DNA of 64,000 bases from Nectonema munidae (Eukaryota; Nematomorpha; Nectonematoida; Nectonematidae). The notes under the pieces are model-generated. The model was not told where the DNA came from, ran no database searches, and saw nothing but the letters and a program-made list of their open reading frames with translations. The stretch is from contig JAUIRK010000293.1 of the NCBI GenBank assembly GCA_030549495.1, positions 434,001 through 498,000 on the forward strand. The letters run 5' to 3'. This document shows positions 1 to 12,400 of this stretch, one piece after another. The position numbers were made by a program, and so were the translations under genes. Within the stretch, counting starts at the first letter, position 1. Every line of letters starts with the position of its first letter.

Positions 1-478
1 ACTTCAATCTAACAGAAGTTTTATAAAGGCATTATTAAAACAAAATTTTAAATCAACTTTTTCTAAGTCTCCATACTATCTATTACAATATTATAGAACA
101 AAACATTTATCCCCTGCTAAGTAAAACATATTTAATCTTCTTATAATTTGATCCGCATTCAAATCTTTTTGCTATGATTCAAAATAAAAAAGGATATCTG
201 TTCTAGATTCCTATTATAACAGTCTTGTGAAATATATATTTTTTAAAGCTTCACTTATTTCCCAATCTTGATGGGGAGTAATTTAGCGTATCTCCTTGCA
301 TGTCTTGTAGGTTAAGATATTTTTTTTTTTAAAGATGGAAAGGTTTATCTGCTCCAGGCCAAGAATGTCAAATTATTTACGATTGTCAACAAATTTATAG
401 TAGAGAAGTTTATCTGGATAAAGTAACGCTTTTTTTACACGTAAAATCTCGTAAAGTCATCAAATTTAATTGTTTTAG

Positions 479-2443
479 CTTTCAAGGTTTGGTTTTGGAA
501 AAATGGAAAATGTTGACAAAAATCAAGAAAATTTTGTTTGTGCTGCAATTTTACGCGTTTCTCAGCAAGCAGTCGGATGTCTACTTCGTTTAGAACCTAA
601 TAAGGAAAAAAATGTAAGATTTTATTCTTACATCTTAATAACATTTTTAATGCATTTTTGAACCGTGTCTCTACTTCTAGTTTCAAATCCTATTTAACAT
701 TTACTCAGCGGACTGTAATGATTTTTTTCTCTTCTAAAGTTTTGAAAAAGTTTTTTCTCAATACAACAAAAAGATCGGAGGTTAACTATTAAAAACAATA
801 AAAATATGTCTATCAAATAATTCCGATTAGACAGTGAGCTTGTTTATCAAAGCTATGTTAAGCTTATAAGAACTTTTCTACTTTCACAAATTTTATGTCA
901 ACCAAATACAAATATGGTTGAAGTTTTAATGAACTCAAGTTGATTATGAAGATTATTTATGAACTTAACATTTAATTTTCGGTTAGACAAATGCTTGACT
1001 ATAATTCGATGAGATATTATGCAAAGAATAAGTCAACACCTTTTGAAGTATTTGCTCCAAATTTACGCTCATTTTTTTTAATGTATTCTGGGTATCTTTT
1101 TATTAAACTGGATGAGTGAAAATTGTATTATTTCATTTTACCTTTTAAGTAAACATTTTATAGTTATGTAGTATTTTTAAAATAACTTGCCGACATTTGA
1201 TATGGAGTATCTAAAGTCTAAACAAGTAAATAATAAATACTTACAAGACTTGTTCCACAAAATATTTGATTTAAGTAATAAAATAAGTAATGTTCTAATT
1301 TTCACTCATCCTCTTTATACACCAAAAGCTATCTGTTTGTAGGCGCTTGTGTAGAAGATATCTGCATGCAGATAAGCGAGCCCATTTAGATTATTTAAAT
1401 TTTCAGAAGGGCGCCATGTTTGGATTACTAAAGATTGTAATTGACAGTTGTTCTATTTATCGCTGAAGTTCTCGGATTTTTATTGCTTTTTTACACCCTC
1501 TATGACGATTACGAGCGCTATCCTATTTATGACGTTAATTTAATAATAAAAAATACGTTCTTGTCTTTAAACAGATCTAATGTTTCAATACCAAAAAATA
1601 TTTTGAACTTTTAGTCAAAGAACTTCATGGTTTAATTATGCGAACATTTAGTCTCTTTGATAGCCCATGCGTCACTGATGACGGAAGCATAAAGAACTTT
1701 TGTCTCTACAATGGAAAAGCGTGTGTATACATCAATAAATATATTGTTTGTTAGCATACATATCTTTTTCTATTTACTCGCATTTTTCACACAGAAACTT
1801 GCATTTCTCCATGTGCAAGTAAACTAAAGAAACTGATAGACACTTTTGTTGATAAAAGAGTGGAGCACAAAAGACAACGTCATAAGTCTTCTGAATTGCT
1901 TCCTATATTAAAGTTAAGTATTACTGTACGTGATCGCCATGTAAAGACTGCTTTGCGCTATACCTCTATTTTTAAGGTTTAAGTATTTCACATACAAATA
2001 AATAAGAAAGTTTGTGTCAAGAATGTCAAAAAATGTAAATAATATGTAATATGTATGCACGATTGCGCCAACACTAAACCGAACACTAGTGCTAATTCTA
2101 CTCTAGTCTTAACCCCGATAATAGATTTCTAAAATTTTACACATTAATGCCTATTAAGAAATTGGTTGATGACTTGACAACTATTATGCAAATTGAGGAA
2201 AAAAAATTAAATATTCAAAATCAGGGGTAGAGTGCTGACTTGACAACGTTTCTATTTAGAAAAAGGTAAAATAGAATCGTGAAAACATCTATATTCTCTA
2301 AATGAAAGCCTTTAAATATTTTTGGACATAATTAGAGACAAACCTACATCTTTGAATATAGAGTAGCATTGAAATCTAAGCCCAAAGCACATCAAATTTT
2401 CCAAGATCTTAGTGACACAGATTATGTATTATTGAAAATACAG
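479..2443 (+). CDS. Candidate multi-exon host gene fragment, unrecognised
   Basis: Five short open stretches can be joined with GT..AG borders and matching phases: 479-613, 1407-1446, 1615-1720, 1820-1912 and 2362-2443. The first reads through MENVDKNQENFVCAAIL and ends at a good donor (AAT then GTAAGA). The third contains KELHGLIMRTFSLFD, the fourth KKLIDTFVDKRVEHKRQ, the fifth KSKPKAHQIFQDL. They sum to about 152 residues with no stop. I do not recognise the protein: it is helical, Leu- and Lys-rich, without visible catalytic motifs. The start may lie upstream of 479, because that exon is open from an acceptor and not only from the Met at 503. No terminal exon was found. Several borders were chosen among alternatives to keep phase, so the individual open stretches are better supported than the exact joins. 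It could instead be a decayed gene. Confidence 0.35.
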
Positions 2444-5230
2444 GTATATTTGAAATAAAATAAAGTTTAGAAAGAGTATATTTTATTGTTTTTTCATTAA
2501 AAAAAGAAGATTTCATTATATCGGGGGACATTCATCCACCTTGTATGCAAAAACCTTTCCAAAATTTCTTCTGTTCCAAACTACTGAAGAATTTACTTAA
2601 CGCTAAATGTTACTTATACTTTTTTATAAGGGTCATTTTTTCAAAGGTTATTCCTTCTTTTTCTGTAATATTATTTAAAAGTTTTTAGCTAATTGATAAG
2701 CCTACCGGCATATTATTTTATGAAATCAACAGTATCATGAATATAAATAACATTCTCTTTCTGAACAGAGTCTCGAAGTTAACGCCCATTTGAAACTCCT
2801 ACTTTTTATATTTTTTATATATCCTATTTAGATTCCTTTTCAAAATATGTTAATTAGAATTAATTTAGTATAACTAATTTATGTATCTCATAAGTACAGT
2901 CATTTTTATCCAAGCTAAATATTTTTGATTTGACATAAATATTTTAGATACCTATTTTAACTACTTAACTAAGAAAAAGTAGACCGCTTATGCGTTTGTT
3001 GCGTATGTGAATTAGAATTCTTTTTATAGGTCTGCTTTTTTAAATTTTTTGTTTTTATATTCCAAAATTTATACATCTAGACCACTGCATCTCTGTCTTC
3101 TCTCTCTAGAAAATCATGATATAATGAATTTCTACTCACTAACATATGTTATCTTGACAGTTTTAGACGAATTAAGGGTTGACATTTTGCTCTATATATT
3201 TTATCACAATATAAAATCTGCCTTAATTTAAAAAAACAAATTTATAAATGAGCACAATTATATTACAGATATAAAGTATGTTTTCGATATCATTGTATTT
3301 TTTAAATGCTTAATATATTAACTACCCATGCCCAAGAACTACACATTTTTACGTTCTAATTAAAACTATTGAATTTCAATTTAAAAAAATATTAAATTTC
3401 GAATTAAAAAAAAGAAATTCATTTTTAAAATAATTTTAATCTCAATTAAAAAATTCTATCAGTAAAAAGTAATAATCTATTAAAAGTTTGTTCTCTCTTT
3501 CTGAAATCCTTATTTCAATAGTAAATTTATTCTTTATTTTTTGTAAAAATATTTTTTTTAGCGACCTTTTTTCATAAAAATAATACAACATTTCTTAAAG
3601 AATAATTTTCCTAAACTTTTTATAAAGACCAAAGCTTTTCATCCAATTTTTTATAATCATATGAATATTTTATAATTTTGTGTTGTTATACCTTTTTTGT
3701 CGCTGGATATGATCTAAATAACTTTGACACTTATTTAAACCCTAATTCAAGTTTTATTTCTACCCCTTTGTCACTAGTGTATCATATATGATACATAAAC
3801 AATTTTACCTTAGTCTGCTTTTTGAAATAGTTTTGTATATGAATCTTCTGCTTTTTAATAAATATCGTCTGATTTTTCTGTTCACGAAATGGTTTAAATG
3901 AAATTCTGCTAATATAATTTGCATTCCACTTTTTTTTGTTATTTAATTTGAATAACTGTATTTTGATTTGAACGTGAAAAGTAGTATTCATTATAAATAT
4001 TTTTATTATTCTTTATATCTGAGTAAATGTGTGTACTAGATGTGCGAAGTCTGCCATTTTTAAGAGATTAGAGGCAGTTTCAAAAAATTAAAAACATAAA
4101 TTTAATTTTTATAAGCATATTGAGTGGCGCTACTTTAGTCGAAGCTTAACGGATGTTGGGTTTGAATATTTCAAATTACTAGGTATTTAAAGTTGGATTC
4201 AGTTATTTTAAGTATTTAGAGTTGTAGGTGGATTTTTGTAACTACTTGAGATTTTTTTTCCTCTGACTTGTCAAGCCTGGTAATCAGGTTAGTTAGTTAA
4301 CTCCACGAGTAATCTGTTTCATTATTTTGCGAGTAAATGTTTGCATTTTAAAAGACTAACTGTATGTTTTGTTACTTTTGTTTTGATCAGATGGCAAGAG
4401 TCACAATACGATCCACAAGACCAGATGTTTCAAAGAAGCTAATAAATTTGATTTCAATGTCGAACCAATTTTAAGTTTTTTATATGAATGCCACTCTTAT
4501 AAAAAGAAAGTACGCTGAATTTCATTACACAATTGAAGAAGCACGAGTGTTTCATTTTCTTGCGTTACAATTTCAAATCACTATTTTATTCACTTTTTAT
4601 ACCGTGTTTAATATAATCATCAACCAACATCAAACGCACTATATTTAACTTACCTTCACAAATATACTCATTTTGTACGCAGTGATATCATATAGACATT
4701 GTAATCATTATAATCTGTTTTTATCTTTTTATTGTGAGTGTCTGCAAAGTTTTTCACAGTTTTTAAATAAATCATTGTTTTCCATGTAAAATACGTGAAT
4801 AGTTTATATATATACACATAAAGTATATGTTTTGTGTACATGATTACGTGTATACACACCTTGTTTGTAATGTCTTTTCTTTTATATATGCATATTTCTT
4901 ATTATACTAATACGAATATAAATATCTTTACTCGTTATTATATCATGTTTTTGTTATAACATGCTCCTTAATTTGTCTCTTTTGTTATTTGTTATCTTAA
5001 CTTATAAATACATATATTTATACATATACTTTATGCATATTCTTTGGCTTTATTAATAATTAATTTATGTCTTTTGAATTAATAAATTGTTTTATAATTT
5101 AATCAAATAAAACCTAAAATTCAAATTTATTTTCGTTTATTCTTAAAATTGGACTAATTCTATCTTAGATTTTTACTCTACGTCATTTATAGCTGGCTTC
5201 CTATCTCTTTGCATAGAATTGGTTACCTTA
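2444..5230. other. Intergenic AT-rich stretch
   Basis: Mostly A/T with short homopolymers and no convincing exon. Open frames here are short, low-complexity and have no family motifs. The only structured element seen is the diverged TTAA-bounded repeat at 3739-3893. Confidence 0.5.
3739..3893. repeat. Diverged TTAA-flanked short element
   Basis: TTAA lies at both edges (3735-3738 and 3894-3897). The inside carries the spaced words AGTCTGCTTTTTG, AATCTTCTGCTTTTTAATA and ATATCGTCTGATTTTTCTG, the same order seen in the better-preserved 130-bp family members at 8972, 13675 and 26584. The end repeats are nearly lost, so this is an old or divergent member. Confidence 0.4.
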
Positions 5231-5239
5231 CTCTTTGTG

Positions 5240-5400
5240 TATAATTTTAGGTCGGTGGCGTGTTTTCAGTGAAAAGGACAGATTTGTCACACTGAAAACG
5301 AATTATGATTAAGATTAATTCTGGATTCGAACCTAGGATCTTAATAATATTTATAACTGACCTTTTTGATGCAATGTAACCTCATGTATTCTAGAAATCG
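5240..5400 (-). repeat. tRNA-derived SINE, decayed copy
   Basis: On the minus strand a B-box-like word AGGTTCGAATCC is followed about 80 bp later by CACTGAAAACACGCCACC. This is the same order as in the copies at 19210, 22095 and 34190. The A-box half is hard to see. RNA polymerase III promoter remnants of this kind are typical of tRNA-derived SINEs. Confidence 0.5.
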
Positions 5401-7137
5401 GCATGTCCCCCAAACAAAATCTTACGTAATCGCACTTTCAAACTTTTCCTTTCTTTTGTCAACTTTTTATTTTATTAATTTGCTTTAGATCTCGAAAAAA
5501 AAAGCCTTTAAGCCCTCCCCCCGCCATAACCCAGCTACCTTATAATTAGCCTCACACATAATTTATTTATATTGATATTTTATCAGACCATATCGAAAGT
5601 TTCCTTAAATTAACGAAGATATATATACGTGTTTTTTGTTAAATTTTTTGAAATCGTTTCTCCTGTATAGTAACAACGCGATGCAGAAAATAAATCTAAA
5701 ACTTGAATATGCAGATTACTAATATTTTTTATTTCCACTAAAATAAACAAAAAAGTTACAAAATAATTAACCAATATTTTTTTAACAGTATTCTAATATT
5801 TTGCTAAATTTCAATTTATCCACTAGTCAGATACACCGATATAATTTTTATATAGAGGGTGTTATTAGATATTTAAAAATGTTCAGTTATTTTCTCAAAA
5901 CCAACTTTAAAAAAAGTTTATTTTTTAGCCATAAGTCTAAGCCTACTCATGGAGCAAGCAATACTCATCGCTGATACCCGATGAGCACTTATGAAAGGAA
6001 AGGGATTCATTTCGTTTAGAATATAATGAGATTGCATATAATGAGATTGCGCAATACAATTGTATATGAGGACCAGCAACAATAACACAATTTGGTTTTT
6101 TATAAAAGAAAAATAAGTTTCATATAAATTATAAGCCTTAGACAGCTTGCATGCATACACTTTTATGATTTTTGACAAATCAAGTTAGCATATTTTTTAT
6201 TAATTTGGTGGTGTAAGTTTAATTGATTCTAAACTAATATCATTTTAGATTTACTTTTGGGCTTGATGTGGAAATAAATATATTTGTTAAGGAGACTAAT
6301 ATTTACATTTAATTTTTTCCTTAACACATGCATAAATATATTTAAGTAAAAAAAGTAATGAACAATTTCCGTTTTGTATATATACTCTAAAAATCGAAGT
6401 GGTGCTAAATGTGTTCAAATCAATTGCAAATATTTAAAAGCAATATTTTGAAATTTTTTTGATCACTAATAATAATCGGTGTAAATCAAATCGAAAAACT
6501 TGTGTTATTATAAAAAAAATAAACCTTGTTATAATTCTTAAATTTAATATTTTAAAGCTAATTAATTTTCTAATATTGATGATGTTAAACGTTCTTTTTA
6601 AAAACCACGAAAAAGCAACAGCGTTTTTGAGGAGAAAAGTCAAACGTAGTCTGCTTTTCCATCATTGTCGTCTGCTCTCATTTCAACCATTTACAAGAAG
6701 AAATACCTTGATATTTTTCTCAATATTCAAATTTATCTTTGCCCTAATTTGAATGCTAGAAGCATTGAACAAATATATCTCCGTGTATATATATAGGATT
6801 CTGGACGGCTTCAAGAGATAAAAAATCTCAATTTTCTCCTTTTTCCTTCAACTCTGCCTGATGCTCCATTAGACTTGTCTGTCATCTCACGTATTCTCTA
6901 TCTCTCTACTAGAAATTAGCTTTTCAAGAAGTATCATTGTTTTTTCGCTTATTTATATATTTTAATATATACATTTCTTGTGTTAAGTTGGTAATCAAAA
7001 AGACAATTTATTATAACCATATATTTCAAAAACTAAATTTGTTCAATCATGCGCATATAATAAATATTTTCCCTTAGTAGAAAAACTAAACAAATATTTA
7101 CTAACAAGACCCTATATTTTTTGTATTAATTTTGAAT
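5401..7137. other. Intergenic AT-rich stretch
   Basis: No coding signal was found. Around 6640-6685 the words GTAGTCTGCTTTTCC and TTGTCGTCTGCTC recall the interior of the TTAA-flanked family, but no ends could be fixed. Confidence 0.4.
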
Positions 7138-7141
7138 TTAA

Positions 7142-7246
7142 CCCTTTTAGGCATGGGTTTTCTATCGTCTGCTTTCTTTCTCAATGAGTTTATATAAATT
7201 AAACAGACGATTTTTAGACACTGTTGTCCCATTGTGCCTTAAAACG
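7142..7246. repeat. TTAA-flanked short element (piggyBac-type MITE), variant ends
   Basis: TTAA borders at 7138-7141 and 7247-7250 enclose 105 bp. The left end reads CCCTTTTAGGCATGG. The right end, reverse-complemented, reads CGTTTTAAGGCACAATGG, giving imperfect inverted termini. The interior holds ATCGTCTGCTTTC and, inverted, CAGACGA, linking it to the main family. TTAA duplication and C-rich termini are characteristic of piggyBac-superfamily elements. Confidence 0.5.
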
Positions 7247-7499
7247 TTAATAATTCTTTAAATTTAACTCAATGCAATATAACAACTTATTTTTGAGTTA
7301 TGAGTAATTTTTTATTTTTATAAAAGACAATTTATTACATATAGTTTAGTAAGTTTTCAAATTTGACAATTTTTCGTATCCCTATTTTCATATACCAAAT
7401 AATTTAATTAAAATATTAACACTTGTATACTCCACCTATGTTTGAAATATAAGGTTTTATTTTTAGGGGGGGTGGTTCGTTTTTTGGTTCCCCGGGTGA

Positions 7500-7750
7500 A
7501 AAAATTAATATTAATTTTTTATTTTTTTAACAAAACAAAAAATTTAAATTTTTAAAAAATTTTTTTTACTTTATTAAAATATAAAAAAAAAAAAAAATAT
7601 CCTTTAAAAAATAATAAAAAATTTTTAAAAAAAAAAAAAATAAAAAATTTTAAAAAAAAAAAAATATTTTTTTTTTTTAATTTTTTTATTTTAAAAATAT
7701 TTTTATTTAAAAAAAAAAATATTATATAAAAAAAAAAAAAAAAAAAGTTC
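7500..7750. repeat. A/T-only homopolymer tract
   Basis: About 250 bp composed almost only of alternating long A and T runs, bounded by CCCCGGGTG on the left and AGTTCGGGG on the right. It generates a meaningless Phe/Lys open frame on the minus strand. It may be a genuine low-complexity tract, or run-length noise in the assembly. Confidence 0.7.
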
Positions 7751-7779
7751 GGGGTTGATTTAGATTTCAACTTCTTCAA

Positions 7780-8960
7780 TTGCTAATAATTTTGTTTTCA
7801 TGGAAAGATTCAAAAATGAAAAAAGAGACGAGAGAGAACATTAAGCTTCAAACGCCATTGCGATAAATGAAATAATGATATAGTAAAAAGGAAAGGTGCT
7901 TATATACTACTAAAGTAATGTAATAGTGCTCTTCAGGTCTAACATTAAATGTTTCTTTAAGTTATCTATTAATTAAGAAGAATTGCAAGAAGGTAGCAGC
8001 TTCAAGGTTAGTTGAAGAGAGGAATTAAATGCATGAAGTCAAGGTCAGTTAATATAGAAGATGGTTTTAATTGACAAAATTTTTATATATCTTTTTTGAT
8101 ATAAGTTTTTTATTACTGTGTTAAGAATTCGGTTATATGCTGTAATTAGTTGCTATATAATTGATTTAATTAAAACAATTTTTTTTCTTTAAATTTGCTG
8201 AAAAAATTACTGTAATTAAAAAAAGTATCTGAGTTAATTTTGTAATTAAAATAATTTTTATAGATGATTTGATACTTGATGATATTCTTTTGCTAATCTA
8301 ATTATTTTTTCTTCATCTTCCTCTTATAAGTTTAGAGTGGAAAAGTGTTCTAAGTGGATATTTTCTACACTATTTTAGCATTAATGCCTTCATCATAACA
8401 ATACTTTTTTGAAGTAATTTTAGCAATTATTTTTATATTACTTGTATAAAAATAAATATGCTGATCCAAAATTTTTGATAGTTAAAGTCTTTAAAAAATT
8501 GATCCCCTAAAAATATCAATCTCCCCAACTGATCTGTTCAATGCGTTGTATATTGCATTTTTTAAGTAAAAAACAGTCACCCAGTTTTTTGAATTTACTG
8601 AAGTTGTTTTGACACTGCTAGCAAAAGCCTATTCTGGAACAGAAACCCCTTGGTGGAGAAATGAGTTAGAGTTTCTTTTGAACTCTGTGAAACCTATAAA
8701 TTTTTTAAAGTGAAAAAAAGCGTCTCTAAAAATACAAAAAGCTTCCGTGTCTTCATAATCCCAATCGGAATATACGAGCAATATTTCTACTGATTTAATT
8801 CTCCTCAATTTGAAAATAGAGAGAAGAACTAAAACTTCATATGAAAAGCGTCATCCCTTATTACATAGTGGATGGTCGATGTTTGATTTCCCTCGTTCAA
8901 AAATAACGGTAAGGAGAGCTGCAAAATTAATTTTTAAAATTCACAAATTTAAAATCATTT
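7780..8960. other. Intergenic stretch without recognised features
   Basis: Moderately AT-rich DNA with scattered short frames and no splice-consistent exon chain. It lies directly upstream of the long CXC gene and may hold its promoter, but no promoter motif is distinctive. Confidence 0.4.
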
Positions 8961-8971
8961 TTTATGTTTAA

Positions 8972-9098
8972 CCGTTTATCGACCACAGTCGACATATGTT
9001 ATTTACAAAAATAAAATCGTCTGCGTTTATCAATGCTCTTTAATACAAATCTTCTGCTTTACATTAGTTATCGTCTGATTATTCTGATCGTTAACGGG
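8972..9098 (+). repeat. TTAA-flanked short element (piggyBac-type MITE)
   Basis: 127 bp between TTAA at 8968-8971 and 9099-9102. The left end reads CCGTTTATCGACC, and the right end reverse-complemented reads CCCGTTAACGATCAG, so the termini are inverted repeats. The interior words ATCGTCTGCG, AAATCTTCTGCTTTACATTAG and TATCGTCTGATTATTCTG are shared, nearly unchanged, with the copies at 13675 and 26584. It has no coding capacity. Confidence 0.75.
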
Positions 9099-9325
9099 TT
9101 AATTTATGCTTTGTATTTTTTTTTCATAATTTATTCAAACAAAAGATTTTAGAATAAAGTTATTCAGTTGCAACTAAGGCTTTAAATTCAAAAAAATTCA
9201 TAACTAATGCAGTAGTATGCATATGATCTTAAATTCATCTGCAAGCTCTTAAAAAGATTTTGGATTATGATGTTTATGGAGGATTAGTTTGCACTTTTGT
9301 TTTTAAGCTCTTCGAATAAATTAAT

Positions 9326-9473
9326 ATGGAATGGCAATGGAACAATTGGAATGATCAGGTTTTTGAAGATGAGAATACAGAAATCGCGAAATTCTGCAAT
9401 TATGAAGATGATCAAGTTTTAGATTATAACAACTACAGCTATGAAGAACCCAACTCTTATCATCAAGATAGAA
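9326..9473 (+). CDS. CXC gene exon 1 (start codon)
   Basis: Opens with ATG in MEWQWNNWNDQVFEDEN and runs 49 codons plus one base to a consensus donor (GAA then GTAAGT). It is acidic and Asn/Tyr-rich. The Met at 9326 is taken as the start because it lies at the head of the open stretch. An upstream non-coding exon cannot be excluded. Confidence 0.65.
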
Positions 9474-12400
9474 GTAAGTTTTCAAAAAATTAACTCTGAA
9501 ATGTATATACAATGCTCCGCCGTTAAAAGTGAATGCAATAGCACTCCGTCTTGTCGTGTGTCTTGACCGACAGTCTTCTATCATCGTTCCCGAACCTGAT
9601 ACGAAATTTGTTATTTTCCATTTGTTCTAACACGCGAGGTTGTGCTCTACAATTATAATGGTAAATATGGTAAAAGCCTATCCGAATAATCTTGTTCGCA
9701 AATAGAAGCTATATATATTCCAAAATATAAAATTAGAGTGACGAAATATTTTGATAAATTTGAGTAACATAAAGTTAGAAGTGAAGAATCCTTAACACAT
9801 TTTGGGTTATTGTTCCTGTAGAGTGTAGAGAAACGTAGACGAACTCGAATTTCCAATGGAATTCAATAGGGATTAGTCAAAATCGTTTGCTTTTCGTGAA
9901 CCAAAATGGATTAAGAAGGTTAAGTTAAGAAGGGAAATTATTAAGTGTTTACTTTTAAATAATTTTAATACTCAATTGGTATTTCTGGATAAATAAATTC
10001 AAAAAGTGTGTTCTTGTTATAACTGAAATTAAATGGGTACAATAAAATTGTTTTAAACTTCCCTTAGAAAAGGTATTTTTAACATCTGTCATATTCATAT
10101 TTTACATAGAAATAAAATTCAATATATTCTATGATTTACTGATTTTTGAAAGTCTTATCGCTTTTTATTTTCAATATGTTATGTGTATTAAATTATTATT
10201 CGAAATAAACTTGTTTTGTGCCTCTTGACAAAATATTGCTTAATCTCGATGTGTCAATGAAATCTCGTCTTGTCGCAACAACTATATAAAAGTTAAATAT
10301 TTTATATTTGGATAAACATATTTTGAAACTCAAGGAAATTTTTTGAGGTTGTTGAATATTTTTAATTTTTTTGAAAAGTTTTTTATCTATTGGGAACTTG
10401 AATTACAGTAGATATGGGTCTAATATCAAATTTTCCATTAACAACAACTAATTTCATATATAGTTTGCCAAAAAATGCAATTTTAAATTTTTATGAAAAT
10501 TATGTTTTCGATCTTAATGAGACACTTAGCTAAGGGACACTTGGCTGCTCAAAATTTATCTTATATTATTTGAATTTTTACACTTTAAGTTCGTCCTTTT
10601 ACATTTTAAGTTCGTGCTTTTTCACTTCAAACTTGTCTTTTTTCATTTTAAGTTCGTCTTTTTTGACTTTAAGTTCGTGCTTTTTCACTTTAAACTTGTC
10701 TTTTTTCATTTTAAGTTCGTCCTTTTTCATTTTAAGTTCGTCTTTTTACCCTTTAAGTTCGTCCTTTTTCACTTTAAACTTGTTTTTTTCATTTTAAGTT
10801 CGTCTTTTTACGCTTTAAGTTCGTCTTTTTACGCTTTAAGTTCGTCCTTTTTCACTTTAAACTTGTCTTTTTTTATTTTAAGTTCGTCCTTTTTCACTTT
10901 AAACTTGTCTTTTTTCATTTTAAGTTCGTCCTTTTTCATTTTAAGTTCGTCTTTTTTAACTTTAAGTTCGTCCTTTTTCACTTTAAACTTGTCTTTTTTC
11001 ATTTTAAGTTCGTTCTTTTTCATTTTAAGTTCGTTCTTTTTCATTTTAAGTTGGTCTTTTTTTATATAACTAATACTTTTTATATAACCAAATTATTTTT
11101 TCAATAAAAAATTTAACTTGTAAAAATTATTTTGATAAATGATTCATTTTTTGATATTTTCAGTAAAGATTTATGAAGAGTTATTTATATACATTTAAAA
11201 TTTTATAAAAAAGATAATTGTTTGCTTGTTAGTTATTTTTAAGTTATTCATCTAGTCAGTTAGATACTCAATTCTTTAGTTAGGAAAAAATTCTGAGTTA
11301 TAAGTTTATAACAGATTCACAAATAATGTAAAATTTATTTTTAAGTGGCAAAAGTCGTATACTGTATGTAATGTTTTTAAGATCTAAACACAATTCAAAA
11401 CGACAAATTTGTCTCGACTTTTAAACGCGTTTATACTAAAATATAATTTGAGGGGTATAGATTTAAACGCTTCTGACGTAATCATTTTAAATATGATTTA
11501 TGTTTACCCTTTATACGTATAATTTGCTACTAAACTTTTTGGACAAATTTAAGCTTAAAAATGTTATAAAGAAATGAGTCTAAAAACTTTATTCAAATTA
11601 CTTTCAATATATAGAGAAAAAATCGGTTTTTACATCAAAATTCTTTATAACATTTTTCAAATTTTATAAGGTTTGATCCCTTATAAAACGGACTCGAATC
11701 CTCCAAAATTTCTTTTTGCAGAAAACTCAAAAGTTGAAAACTTTTTGGATAGTGTAAGTCAAACACAAAATAAATCTGGGATCATATGGAGAATAACCAC
11801 CCCAAGACAATATTTTAGTAGCAAGTGAAGAACAACCACCCCGCATGACCCTTTTGAAGAACCACCACCCCAAATAGTTTTCCAATAATATTGTACAGAA
11901 TATACCACTGAAGCAAAATTAAAAAAATTTATTTAGTAAAAACTAAAATATTAAAATTTACATTTACTTTTATACAGGAAATTGTTCAGATATGTGCTCA
12001 CATAAACTAAAAATAGCATTATTGGAAAATCTTTCTCGGCATAAAAATTCTTGAAGATAAGACTCTAGAAAATTTCTTTTACATCCGTTCTTTTTTTTAT
12101 ATTTGCTTGTTGTTTATTCCAATATGATTCTATATTTTGAGTGTGGGCGCCATTTTCTTTATTTACAAAATTTAAAGTATGATTTACTGTCATATGTGCA
12201 AACCTAATCTTTCTACATTAGCATATGCTCGCCATTCATCACTATGTATAACGAATCCAGGTCGAACCACTTTCTCAATTACAGGAAGTAATGTCTTTGC
12301 ACTTCTATCTTGAACGATTTCCATATATCCAAGTGCAGGAGAAAAAGAAGTATCAACTAAACCAAATTTGTTTTTCAGCAGCCCTTCCACGATGATATTT

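Noticed and set aside
7552-7779. 75-codon Phe/Lys frame
   Set aside because: Translation of the A/T homopolymer tract.
10614-11069. Long Phe/Ser/Leu-rich frame of 151 codons and a Lys/Glu frame of 71 codons on the other strand
   Set aside because: Both are by-products of the 21-bp tandem repeat. There is no start context, flanking domain or splice evidence.
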